A DNA stretch of 5,082 bases, from assembly GCA_937901865.1 (NCBI GenBank), contig CALDID010000225.1:1-5082 (forward strand), read 5' to 3'. The notes beneath the pieces are model-generated. The model saw nothing but the letters and a program-made list of their open reading frames with translations, had not been told where the DNA came from and ran no database searches. A program made the position numbers and the translations under genes. This stretch comes from an uncultured Treponema sp. Lineage in GTDB: Bacteria; Spirochaetota; Spirochaetia; Treponematales; Treponemataceae. This document shows, piece by piece, positions 1 through 5,082 of the stretch (its first letter is position 1; the number at the start of each line of letters is the position of its first letter).

Positions 1-15
1 AAAAGCCTTTTTCAT
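1..15 (-). CDS. Start of an unidentified gene (5 codons only, runs off the left edge)
   Basis: Reading the minus strand, an ATG at 15-13 opens a frame MKKAF that continues beyond the window. It is preceded by GGGAGG (20-25) with a four-base gap, the clearest Shine-Dalgarno site in the window, which is the main reason for calling it. A Met-Lys-Lys start is common in secreted or membrane proteins, but five residues say nothing firm about function. It lies 47 bases downstream of the chemoreceptor stop codon with no promoter that I can see between them, so it may be co-transcribed with the receptor and could be a signalling partner (inference). Confidence 0.45.
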
Positions 16-62
16 AAAGCCTCCCATAAAAAAATTTCAAAAACGCTGCCCACGCTTTTACT

Positions 63-1835
63 TTATTGCCGCAATTCTTCTGCGATTTTCTGCAATTTTT
101 CCGATGCCACAGAAATATCCTCTGTCGCCACCTTGAACTTATCAACACCGCCCGAAATCTGCTTGAGCGAAAGCAAAATCTGCTCGCTTGCAATCGCCTG
201 CTGAGAAATTATCGTCGTAATTTCGTCTGCGCTTTCTGCGGTTATCTCAGAGGAATTTTTTATGCTCGAAAACCGATTTTCAAGGCTCTTCGCGTTCTCC
301 ACGCCCTCTTTTATTTTCTCCGTGCCGCTCTCGCTCATCAAAATCAGGCTGTCCGAGCTTTTTTGAATCTCCGCAATGCTTTCCTTGATTTCCTTTGTTC
401 CGTCAATGATACCGTCGGCGAGTCGGCGGATTTCCGTCGCAACAATGTGGAAATTGCGCCCCGCCTCCCCCGCACTGCTCGCCTCAAGCTCGGCATTAAA
501 CGCAATAATCTTTGCTTGGTCTGCAACGGTGTTAATCAGCGTAACAATATCCCAAATATTCGCGATTTTCTCGCCCAACGCCCGAATTCCCTCAATCGTG
601 TTTTGGTTCGCCTCCGCAATTTTCCCCAGCTGCGCTACATTTTGCTCAAGATGCTCAACGCCGTCCGCCACGTCCTCCGACGTTTTATTTGCCAAGCTCG
701 TAACATTTTTTATCTTTTTCGAGATATTCTCCGACAGCTCCGTATTATCTTCCATCGTCGCCACTATTTCTTTCACCGCCGAACTCTGATTCTGCGCCGT
801 TTCAGCATTTTCCTTAGAAGACGACGTAAGCTCCTGCGTTTCGCCGATGAGCCGATTGCTTGCAAAAATCGCTTTGTTCATCATCGCCTGCAATTTCGAG
901 ATAAAAAGCACAAAGACAGAAAACACAATCTCAAGAGCGACACAGATAATCAAAAACAGCATATTGCTGCCCGTTTTTCCCGCGCTCGTCGTCCCCGTCG
1001 CAATCAAATACCAGCCGTAGCTCGACAAATAGCGAATCACGCCGTATTCTTTCGCGCTGACCCGAAACACGTGCTGACCGTTGGAATTGCTAGCCTGCTC
1101 CCGTGCTTCTCTCATCAGCTCATTAAAATCGTCATTTCCCGTGTAGACGCGATTGATAGAAGCCTTTTCAAGCAAAAGCTGTTTGTCCTGCGCGCCCGTA
1201 ATCTCTTTGTTTTCGTTGAAAAAGTAAAGATTCACGCCTTTTCCAAGCGTTTTGTAGCACTTGTTGATGAAGTTATCCAGCTCAATGCCCGTTCCTGCCA
1301 TACCAATCGCCTTTCCGCTCTCGTCGCGCACCACCGCATTCAGCCACAAGCACGTCATATCCATTTCGGCATTATAATTTATGTTAAAATTGTACACGTC
1401 CGTTTCGTAGAGCGTCATATTGTACCAATAATCATCAGGATTTTTCGGGTCAACAATATATGAAAATTTCATATCATTCCAAAACTCTTTGTCTACATCG
1501 TTCGTCCAAAAGACCATATTCGACGAAAACGAATCCTTATAGCTTTGCAATTCCGCAAACGCCCGCTCTTTGTTATCGCTGTCGTCGGGATTGACGAAAA
1601 AGCGGACAATGGTGGGGGAAGAGGCGAGTTTTTTTACGAGGGCAATTTCTGGCTGAAGATAATCCTCCATCATAATGCCTTTTTGGTTCACTTCTTCGCG
1701 CAAAATCAGCGTTAAATTGGATTTCGCCATACTATTTGAAATCGCGCTGTAGGCAAAAAGCAAAATAAATCCCATACCGACGATTAAGGCAATCGGGACA
1801 AATTTATTCTGCGATAAAGCTATTTTTTCTACCAT
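63..1835 (-). CDS. Methyl-accepting chemotaxis protein with periplasmic Cache-like sensor, no HAMP
   Basis: A 590-residue transmembrane chemoreceptor that would sense a ligand outside the inner membrane and control CheA/CheW, hence flagellar motor switching. Visible layout: membrane segment 1 at about 12-32; extracytoplasmic sensor about 35-288; membrane segment 2 about 291-312; cytoplasmic signalling coiled coil about 325-590. The sensor resembles a double Cache domain: residues 136-190 contain a DYWYN segment, LWLNAVVRDESGKAIG and GTGIELDNF, the usual Cache strand pattern. The arginine-tryptophan-tyrosine amino-acid-binding signature is not evident, so the ligand is unknown. The hairpin tip (about 439-473) keeps the conserved N447, E451, GEAGR 456-460 and IVATEIRRLA, so CheA/CheW coupling should work. 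No HAMP domain is recognisable after segment 2, and there is no C-terminal NWETF-type methylation-enzyme tether. Start chosen at the ATG at 1835, with AGGAG nine bases upstream. Two sensor cysteines (C162, C193) could pair. The hairpin wording is Treponema-like. Confidence 0.95.
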   Translation of the reverse strand: MVEKIALSQNKFVPIALIVGMGFILLFAYSAISNSMAKSNLTLILREEVNQKGIMMEDYLQPEIALVKKLASSPTIVRFFVNPDDSDNKERAFAELQSYKDSFSSNMVFWTNDVDKEFWNDMKFSYIVDPKNPDDYWYNMTLYETDVYNFNINYNAEMDMTCLWLNAVVRDESGKAIGMAGTGIELDNFINKCYKTLGKGVNLYFFNENKEITGAQDKQLLLEKASINRVYTGNDDFNELMREAREQASNSNGQHVFRVSAKEYGVIRYLSSYGWYLIATGTTSAGKTGSNMLFLIICVALEIVFSVFVLFISKLQAMMNKAIFASNRLIGETQELTSSSKENAETAQNQSSAVKEIVATMEDNTELSENISKKIKNVTSLANKTSEDVADGVEHLEQNVAQLGKIAEANQNTIEGIRALGEKIANIWDIVTLINTVADQAKIIAFNAELEASSAGEAGRNFHIVATEIRRLADGIIDGTKEIKESIAEIQKSSDSLILMSESGTEKIKEGVENAKSLENRFSSIKNSSEITAESADEITTIISQQAIASEQILLSLKQISGGVDKFKVATEDISVASEKLQKIAEELRQ

Positions 1836-1868
1836 AAGAAGCCTCTCCTCAAAAACGTCTTATGCTTT

Positions 1869-1897
1869 ATTCTATAGCGCCTCCCCCCATTTTTCAA
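1869..1897 (-). promoter_or_regulatory. Sigma-70-like promoter of the chemoreceptor gene
   Basis: On the minus strand TTGAAA (1897-1892) is followed after 17 bases by TAGAAT (1874-1869). Each box differs from consensus by one base and the spacing is ideal. Transcription would begin near 1862, giving a leader of about 27 bases that contains the AGGAG ribosome site at 1849-1845. It lies in the gap after the DUF3791 gene, so the receptor is likely transcribed independently of the cassette upstream. Seen in sequence; activity is inferred. Confidence 0.6.
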
Positions 1898-1929
1898 ATT
1901 TTTTTCAACAGCAAATATGAAAAGTTTAT

Positions 1930-2148
1930 TTATTCCCTTTGAGTTTCTATAAAAGCTTGAATATCGTCTAACGTATATTCAAGTCCAGTAGTGTGCAGAG
2001 AATCAAAATTATCCAAAATATATTTATCAGCTTTAACCTTAGAAAACAGCTCTTGAGCTTTTAAGCCAGAAAGATTATGAGCATTTTTATACATCTCAAT
2101 GCAATAGACAAGAAAATCAATTTGCTGCTTTGTATAATCATTTTTCAT
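1930..2148 (-). CDS. DUF3791 family small protein
   Basis: A 72-residue soluble protein with the features I associate with DUF3791: an early FLVYCIEMYKNAHNLSG segment (12-28), a helix with AQELFSKVKADKYILDNFDSL, then LHTTG (51-55) and a final DDIQAFIETQ helix. The length is normal for the family, and it appears complete. Its function is not established; DUF3791 genes are commonly found beside DUF3990 genes, as here. The ATG (2148) directly follows the stop codon of the 80-residue gene (2151-2149) with a GAGG about nine bases upstream, so it is third in a translationally coupled set. Sampled rows inside it are about 30-32 % GC, far below the flanking transporter and receptor genes. A role as antitoxin or accessory factor for the DUF3990 protein is an inference only. 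Confidence 0.8.
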   Translation of the reverse strand: MKNDYTKQQIDFLVYCIEMYKNAHNLSGLKAQELFSKVKADKYILDNFDSLHTTGLEYTLDDIQAFIETQRE

Positions 2149-2391
2149 TTATGCTTCCTCTGGAAAAAGGATGTTTCCTGTTTCCACTTCCGACTTATAC
2201 ATATTGCAAAGCGTCAAAGGACTTAAATGCCACAGCTTTGAACTTTCGTTTTCCAAGATTTCATACACCTTAGAATGATAAAATTTTTCTAGCACTTCAA
2301 TAGCATTTTCACCCGTATACTTTTGTATTTCTTGCACAACCATAGGCAGTAAAACACAAGCCAAAAAAACCGCAAATTGCTTTTTATCCAT
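2149..2391 (-). CDS. 80-residue conserved partner protein of DUF3990/DUF3791 cassettes
   Basis: An 80-residue protein beginning MDKKQFAVFLACVLLP and ending GNILFPEEA. I recognise the general pattern (hydrophobic N-terminal helix, then a KFYHSKVYEILENESSKLWH segment at about 45-64, SPLTLCNMY, and an acidic FPEE end) from small genes that travel with DUF3990 and DUF3791, but know no function. The first helix (6-19) is hydrophobic yet short and could be a buried core rather than a membrane segment. The frame extends upstream to a TTG at 2415, but the ATG at 2391 is preferred: it has GAGG six bases before it and gives the family-like start. That ATG overlaps the end of the DUF3990 gene by eight bases (ATGGATAA), implying translational coupling. 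A sampled row (2221-2280) is 20/60 GC, unlike the neighbours outside the cassette. It may be the antitoxin of the set (inference). Confidence 0.75.
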   Translation of the reverse strand: MDKKQFAVFLACVLLPMVVQEIQKYTGENAIEVLEKFYHSKVYEILENESSKLWHLSPLTLCNMYKSEVETGNILFPEEA

Positions 2392-2635
2392 TTTGAACCT
2401 CAAAACTCTTTTCAAAACAAAGAAAGCCCAAAGCCTTTTCGTCTAGCGAATAGACATTTACAATCGCCTTAGAGCTTTTTCGCCTCAATCTAACTTTTTC
2501 GGAAAAGCTCCTCGCTTGAGATTCATTTGTCGTCGTATAAAATCCAGAGCCAAAGTCAAGCGTATGATTTTGCGCAAGCAAAACTGGTTTATCAACAATC
2601 ACATTGCTTCCGTGATAAAGATGAATTATTCCCAT
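2384..2635 (-). CDS. DUF3990 protein, ADP-ribosyltransferase-like, apparently with an internal deletion
   Basis: An 83-residue protein. Residues 5-62 match the start of DUF3990 proteins: IHLYHGS (4-10), a KPVLL segment, LDFGSGFYTTT (26-36), a helix with QARSFSEKV and IVNVY (58-62). The YHGS and GFYTT elements resemble the histidine and tyrosine NAD-binding motifs of PARP/DarT-like ADP-ribosyltransferases (family knowledge plus inference). DUF3990 proteins as I remember them are about 150-180 residues. Here IVNVY is followed almost at once by DEKALGFLCFEKSFEV (65-80), which resembles the normal C-terminal end. Roughly 70-80 central residues, which should hold the third catalytic segment, thus seem missing in frame, so the protein is probably catalytically dead. 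No frameshift or stop is needed to explain this. The ATG at 2635 lacks a clear Shine-Dalgarno site but has TATAAT only six bases upstream. First gene of the cassette. It could be annotated as a pseudogene; I keep it as a CDS because the frame is open. Confidence 0.75.
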   Translation of the reverse strand: MGIIHLYHGSNVIVDKPVLLAQNHTLDFGSGFYTTTNESQARSFSEKVRLRRKSSKAIVNVYSLDEKALGFLCFEKSFEVQNG

Positions 2636-2641
2636 AAATCA

Positions 2642-2671
2642 ATTATACTCGCAAAGACTTTTATTTTTCAA
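2642..2671 (-). promoter_or_regulatory. Promoter of the DUF3990 cassette
   Basis: Minus strand TTGAAA (2671-2666) and a perfect TATAAT (2647-2642) are separated by 18 bases. The -35 box overlaps the stop codon of the MATE gene (2670-2668), so the cassette has its own promoter immediately after the transporter. With only six bases from TATAAT to the ATG at 2635, transcription should start at or next to the start codon, implying a leaderless or nearly leaderless message. That fits the absence of a convincing ribosome site. Confidence 0.6.
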
Positions 2672-4059
2672 TTCCTCTTCTTTTCTTTCTTCAAGAGTTT
2701 TCTTATAAACACCACCGCCACAATCGCGCTCGTAAGCCCCGTGAGCGAATTTGAAATCAACATCGCAATTCCCACCGCTTCAATGCCGATATTCATTCTC
2801 ATCATAATAAACAAGCTCGGTATGCGGTACACAAAAAGCCGCACCATATTCAACACCATCGAAATCTTTGTTTTTCCGAATCCATAGAGCAAGCCCATCA
2901 CGCTCGTATTCATCGAAACCAAAATCGCGTCCAGTCGCTCGTAACTGTAGATTTTTCGCACTTCGTCGGCAAAAACGGGGTCGCCTTTCGCAAATAACTC
3001 GATGATTTGTTCTTTGAATACGCCCGTCAGAATAAAAATGACGCAAGAAAGCACAAGATTTATCAAAAACACGCGGTAAAACGCCCCTAACGCCCTTTTT
3101 ACGTTCTTCGCGCCTAAATTTTGGCTGATTATCGCCGTTTCCGCCTCTTGAAAGCCAGAGGGGGGATTCGTCGAAAGCCCGCCGAGCCGATTCGACACCC
3201 CAAGCGCACCGACAACCGTGCTTCCGTAGAATGCGCACATTGAATTGACCAGAACTTTTCCAAACGAAAAGACAAACTTTTCCAAAAACACAGGCAGAGC
3301 CAAACTTGTCAGCGGAAAGAGAAAATCTTTCTTGAAACGGCACGCTTTAATGGAAATCTGAAACGGATTTTTCTTTGAAGTGAGGTTGATGAGCGCGATA
3401 ATCGTCAAAAACCCCTGCGCGCACATCGTTGAAATCGGCAGCATAAACATATTGCCGTGCAACACTTTGACGAAAAAGATATTCATCGACGTTTTTATCG
3501 ACAGCACGCACATATTGTATAGAAAAATCTTTTTCGTGTTTCCGCGGCTTTTTTCTATCGAAATATACACCGTGTTGATAAACAGAAAAATCAAGCCAAT
3601 CATTTCAAGGATAAAATACGGCACGCCCTCTTTCAGTAAATCCGCAGGCATACGCATAAAGCGCAAAAAGGGTTCGGCAAACGGAACAACAAGAGCTAAA
3701 ATCGCGCCGCCGATGAAAAGAACCAAAAAAAACAGCGTGCTGATTTTCTCTCTCACCGCCCTCATATCGCCAGAGCCGAAAGAGCGAGAAATGATGATGC
3801 CGCCGCCAAGCGCAAGACCTGATGTCAAGGCGGTAAGCATAGAATGGATTTGCGAGATAAAAGACACCGTCGAAATGACAGAAGAGCTCATATTCGCCGC
3901 AATCAGAGTATCGATAAACTGAAAAATCTGGCTTAAAGAGCTATAAAACACCAACGGCAGCGCAATCGAGAAAATCACACGATACGGATTTCCATTCAAG
4001 ATAAAATCGCGCCGTTCCAATTCCTTTTCAATGTTCGATTTATTTTTGTTCACTTCCAT
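2668..4059 (-). CDS. MATE-family efflux transporter
   Basis: A 463-residue inner-membrane antiporter (from the ATG at 4059) of the MATE family, which exports cationic drugs or other small molecules in exchange for sodium or protons. Length is typical (about 450-470). Alternating hydrophobic stretches fit twelve membrane helices in two similar halves. Family marks seen, numbered from the ATG: an N-terminal NPYRVIFSIALPLVF entry, SRSFGSGD near 91-98 after helix 2, and the matching second-half ISQNLGAKNVKRA near 311-323. It ends in a basic tail (KLLKKEKKRN). A TTG at 4083 could extend it by eight residues; the ATG is more usual, though neither has a good Shine-Dalgarno site. The divergent AraC-type gene 95 bases away is a likely regulator. 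Substrate cannot be read from sequence. Sampled coding rows reach 62 % GC (3181-3240). Confidence 0.93.
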   Translation of the reverse strand: MEVNKNKSNIEKELERRDFILNGNPYRVIFSIALPLVFYSSLSQIFQFIDTLIAANMSSSVISTVSFISQIHSMLTALTSGLALGGGIIISRSFGSGDMRAVREKISTLFFLVLFIGGAILALVVPFAEPFLRFMRMPADLLKEGVPYFILEMIGLIFLFINTVYISIEKSRGNTKKIFLYNMCVLSIKTSMNIFFVKVLHGNMFMLPISTMCAQGFLTIIALINLTSKKNPFQISIKACRFKKDFLFPLTSLALPVFLEKFVFSFGKVLVNSMCAFYGSTVVGALGVSNRLGGLSTNPPSGFQEAETAIISQNLGAKNVKRALGAFYRVFLINLVLSCVIFILTGVFKEQIIELFAKGDPVFADEVRKIYSYERLDAILVSMNTSVMGLLYGFGKTKISMVLNMVRLFVYRIPSLFIMMRMNIGIEAVGIAMLISNSLTGLTSAIVAVVFIRKLLKKEKKRN

Positions 4060-4066
4060 AGCAAAA

Positions 4067-4072
4067 ATAATA
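4067..4072 (-). promoter_or_regulatory. Possible -10 box of the MATE gene
   Basis: TATTAT on the minus strand, one base from consensus, ends seven bases before the MATE ATG. I find no matching -35 box at 16-18 bases, so a regulator may be required for activity or the call may be wrong in this AT-rich stretch. If it is used, the message would begin at about the ATG, as predicted for the DUF3990 gene. Confidence 0.3.
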
Positions 4073-4073
4073 G

Positions 4074-4091
4074 TTTTTCTCAAAAGAAAAA
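4074..4091. repeat. AT-rich inverted repeat in the MATE/araC gap
   Basis: TTTTTCT and AGAAAAA form perfect seven-base arms around a four-base centre CAAA. It lies just upstream of the possible MATE -10 box, where a regulator could act. Low GC makes chance occurrence fairly likely, so the operator role is weak inference. Confidence 0.35.
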
Positions 4092-4112
4092 TCTGTACAT
4101 TTTTTGTTTTTT

Positions 4113-4121
4113 TGCTATACT
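4113..4121 (+). promoter_or_regulatory. Extended -10 promoter of the AraC-family gene
   Basis: TGC followed by TATACT gives a TGn-type extended -10 element, which can work without a strong -35 box; only weak -35 candidates are present (CTGTAC at 4093-4098). Transcription would start near 4128, 27 bases before the ATG at 4155. This placement argues against use of the upstream TTG at 4104 as start codon, since that codon would lie before the transcript begins. Confidence 0.5.
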
Positions 4122-4124
4122 TTT

Positions 4125-4139
4125 GTGCAGATATTGCAC
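4125..4139. repeat. Inverted repeat GTGCA-N5-TGCAC, operator candidate
   Basis: Perfect five-base arms with a five-base centre (GATAT) overlap the predicted start of the AraC-family transcript. A dimeric regulator bound here would block that promoter, so autoregulation is plausible. AraC-family proteins often use direct repeats rather than palindromes, so another regulator is possible. Confidence 0.4.
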
Positions 4140-4154
4140 GCGAGAGCTAGAACA

Positions 4155-5048
4155 ATGGAAGAAAAAAGAGATTTACAGAATTATCGTTTAACACACACCG
4201 ACGCAGGATTTCAGGTGATAAAAAAATCGAAAACGCTCACAAATCCCTCTCGGCACTTTCATTCGTATTGGGAATTGATGTATATTTTTTCTGGCAAGCG
4301 CAAATTCTTTCTTTCAGACCGCGTTTTCAACGTAACCTCTGGCGCGCTCATCTGTATTTCGCCCTACACCTTGCACCGCGCGTTTAACATCAGCGAAGAG
4401 AATTGCAAGCTCTTCAATATCTATTTCGACGACCTCGACGACCCGTATTATAAAAGCGTATTGCCCCTCGTCGAAAAATGCGCGCCCTACGTTGTCATTC
4501 CGCTTGCACTGCGGGAAAAAATCGAGGCGATGTTTGAAACGTGCGGAAAAGAGCTGTTAGAAGGCGGTTTTGCCTCAAAAATCATGGCGCGCGCAATGTT
4601 ATCGCAAATCCTCGTGCTTGCCGCCCGTGAATCTATTTTAGCCTCCGAAAATCCGCTTTCTCACCCCATAATAATTCCAAGCGAGATGAACGAAAAAATT
4701 TCTAGCGTGCTAGATTATCTCAATGTACACTTTGCCGAAATCACAACGACGCTTGAAGCGACAGCGGAGCATTTTGGATTGACAAAAAGCCATTTATCGC
4801 GCACATTCAAGAGCGAAACGCATTTTTCGTTTGTGGAGTACGTTAACAATTTGAGAATCCGAAAAAGCCTTGAACTTTTGAAGATGAGCGATAAAAGCGT
4901 TTTAGAAATCAGCGAAGAATGCGGTTTTGGCTCACAAACACAATTCGGACGCGTCTTCAAAGAAATCGTCGGCACGTCCGCCCTCCAATACCGCAAGAAA
5001 TTTTTTTTTGAAAATAAAACTGCTTTTATAAAAGAGGCTGTACCTTAA
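4155..5048 (+). CDS. AraC-family transcriptional regulator with N-terminal cupin domain
   Basis: A 297-residue cytoplasmic DNA-binding protein. Residues about 30-95 form a cupin-type sensor: HFHSYWELMYIFSG (34-47) carries the H-x-H-x3-E pattern typical of AraC-like cupins, and SPYTLHRA (69-76) carries a later conserved histidine. Residues about 178-283 form the double helix-turn-helix: first unit around TAEHFGLTKSHLSRTFK (203-219), then the linking helix RIRKSLELL, second unit around ISEECGFGSQTQFGRVFKE (252-270), ending GTSALQYRKK. The usual proline of the G-x-S-P-x-x-Y-R signature is alanine here, a mild variant. Length is normal. The ATG at 4155 is preferred over a TTG at 4104 because the predicted promoter lies between them, although its ribosome site (GAG/AG near 4142) is weak. 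The divergent MATE gene is the likely target; the inducer is unknown. Confidence 0.92.
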   Translation: MEEKRDLQNYRLTHTDAGFQVIKKSKTLTNPSRHFHSYWELMYIFSGKRKFFLSDRVFNVTSGALICISPYTLHRAFNISEENCKLFNIYFDDLDDPYYKSVLPLVEKCAPYVVIPLALREKIEAMFETCGKELLEGGFASKIMARAMLSQILVLAARESILASENPLSHPIIIPSEMNEKISSVLDYLNVHFAEITTTLEATAEHFGLTKSHLSRTFKSETHFSFVEYVNNLRIRKSLELLKMSDKSVLEISEECGFGSQTQFGRVFKEIVGTSALQYRKKFFFENKTAFIKEAVP

Positions 5049-5081
5049 AAAAATCGCTAGGACAATAACAACTGCCCTAGC
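5047..5081 (-). terminator. Rho-independent terminator, best on the minus strand
   Basis: Read on the minus strand, GCTAGGGCA (5081-5073) pairs with TGTCCTAGC (5064-5056) over nine base pairs including one G-U, with an eight-base loop. It is followed by GA and then seven T residues (5053-5047) that abut the end of the AraC-family gene. On the plus strand the G-U position becomes an A-C mismatch, so the helix is weaker there and any T run would lie outside the window. It therefore looks made for a convergent minus-strand gene to the right, possibly serving both directions. Confidence 0.65.
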
Positions 5082-5082
5082 C

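Noticed and set aside
39..59. Hairpin AAAAGCG / CGTTTTT after the receptor stop on the minus strand
   Set aside because: The stem has only two G-C pairs and a G-U pair with a seven-base loop; too weak to call a terminator, although a T run follows.
376..789. Second plus-strand open frame inside the receptor
   Set aside because: Antisense shadow of the signalling domain; serine/isoleucine-rich low-complexity translation, no ribosome site.
66..1463. Long open frame of 465 codons on the plus strand
   Set aside because: It lies wholly antisense to the chemoreceptor, is rich in Arg, Phe and His without any domain pattern, and results from the codon usage of the receptor gene.
2392..2415. Upstream TTG start adding eight residues to the 80-residue protein
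   Set aside because: The ATG at 2391 has a GAGG at good spacing and yields the expected MDKKQF-like start.
2516..3922. Open frames at 2516-2887 and 3380-3922 (plus) and 2780-3343 (minus)
   Set aside because: All overlap the MATE gene in other frames, and their translations show no family pattern.
4104..4154. Upstream TTG start adding 17 residues to the AraC-family protein
   Set aside because: The predicted promoter (-10 at 4116-4121) lies inside this extension, and the added residues do not look like the family's N-terminus.
4715..4996. Minus-strand open frame of 93 codons
   Set aside because: Antisense to the DNA-binding domain of the AraC-family gene, which is well supported.
1..5082. 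CRISPR arrays, insertion sequences, tRNA or rRNA genes
   Set aside because: No regularly spaced repeats, transposase-like frames, terminal inverted repeats or RNA-gene signatures were seen anywhere in the window.

Overview
The window most likely comes from a host-associated spirochaete of the Treponema type. The main evidence is the chemoreceptor at 63-1835, whose cytoplasmic hairpin has the wording I associate with treponemal receptors (VADQAKIIAFNAELEASSAGEAGR, seen in two parts), together with rumen/gut-type small families (DUF3990, DUF3791) that are common in anaerobic Firmicutes and Treponema. This is recognition from memory, not a database result, so genus level is tentative.

Layout, left to right. 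Positions 1-15 hold the first five codons of a minus-strand gene with a good Shine-Dalgarno site; the rest lies outside the window. Positions 63-1835 (minus) encode a membrane chemoreceptor with a periplasmic Cache-like sensor, no recognisable HAMP domain and a full signalling hairpin; a good sigma-70-like promoter lies just upstream (1869-1897). Positions 1930-2635 (minus) hold three tightly coupled small genes: a shortened DUF3990 protein (ADP-ribosyltransferase-like N-terminal half), an 80-residue partner protein and a DUF3791 protein. They overlap or abut, so they are probably co-translated, and a promoter with a perfect TATAAT sits directly in front of the first. Positions 2668-4059 (minus) encode a MATE-family multidrug/sodium-type efflux transporter. 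Positions 4155-5048 (plus) encode a divergently transcribed AraC-family regulator with a cupin sensor domain. The 95-base gap between the last two genes carries an extended -10 promoter and two inverted repeats that are operator candidates. A strong terminator-like hairpin at 5047-5081 reads best on the minus strand, which suggests a convergent gene just beyond the right edge.

How the genes may work together. The AraC regulator and the MATE pump form a classic divergent regulator/transporter pair: a small ligand sensed by the cupin domain could switch on its own export. The chemoreceptor is probably an independent unit, perhaps with the gene that begins at position 15. The three-gene DUF cassette looks like an inserted accessory module of toxin-antitoxin type; its two small genes are clearly more AT-rich than the flanking genes. 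The most interesting point is that the DUF3990 protein appears to have lost its middle part in frame. It keeps the beginning (LYHGS and GFYTT motifs) and what looks like the family's C-terminal end, while reading frame, promoter and partner genes remain intact.
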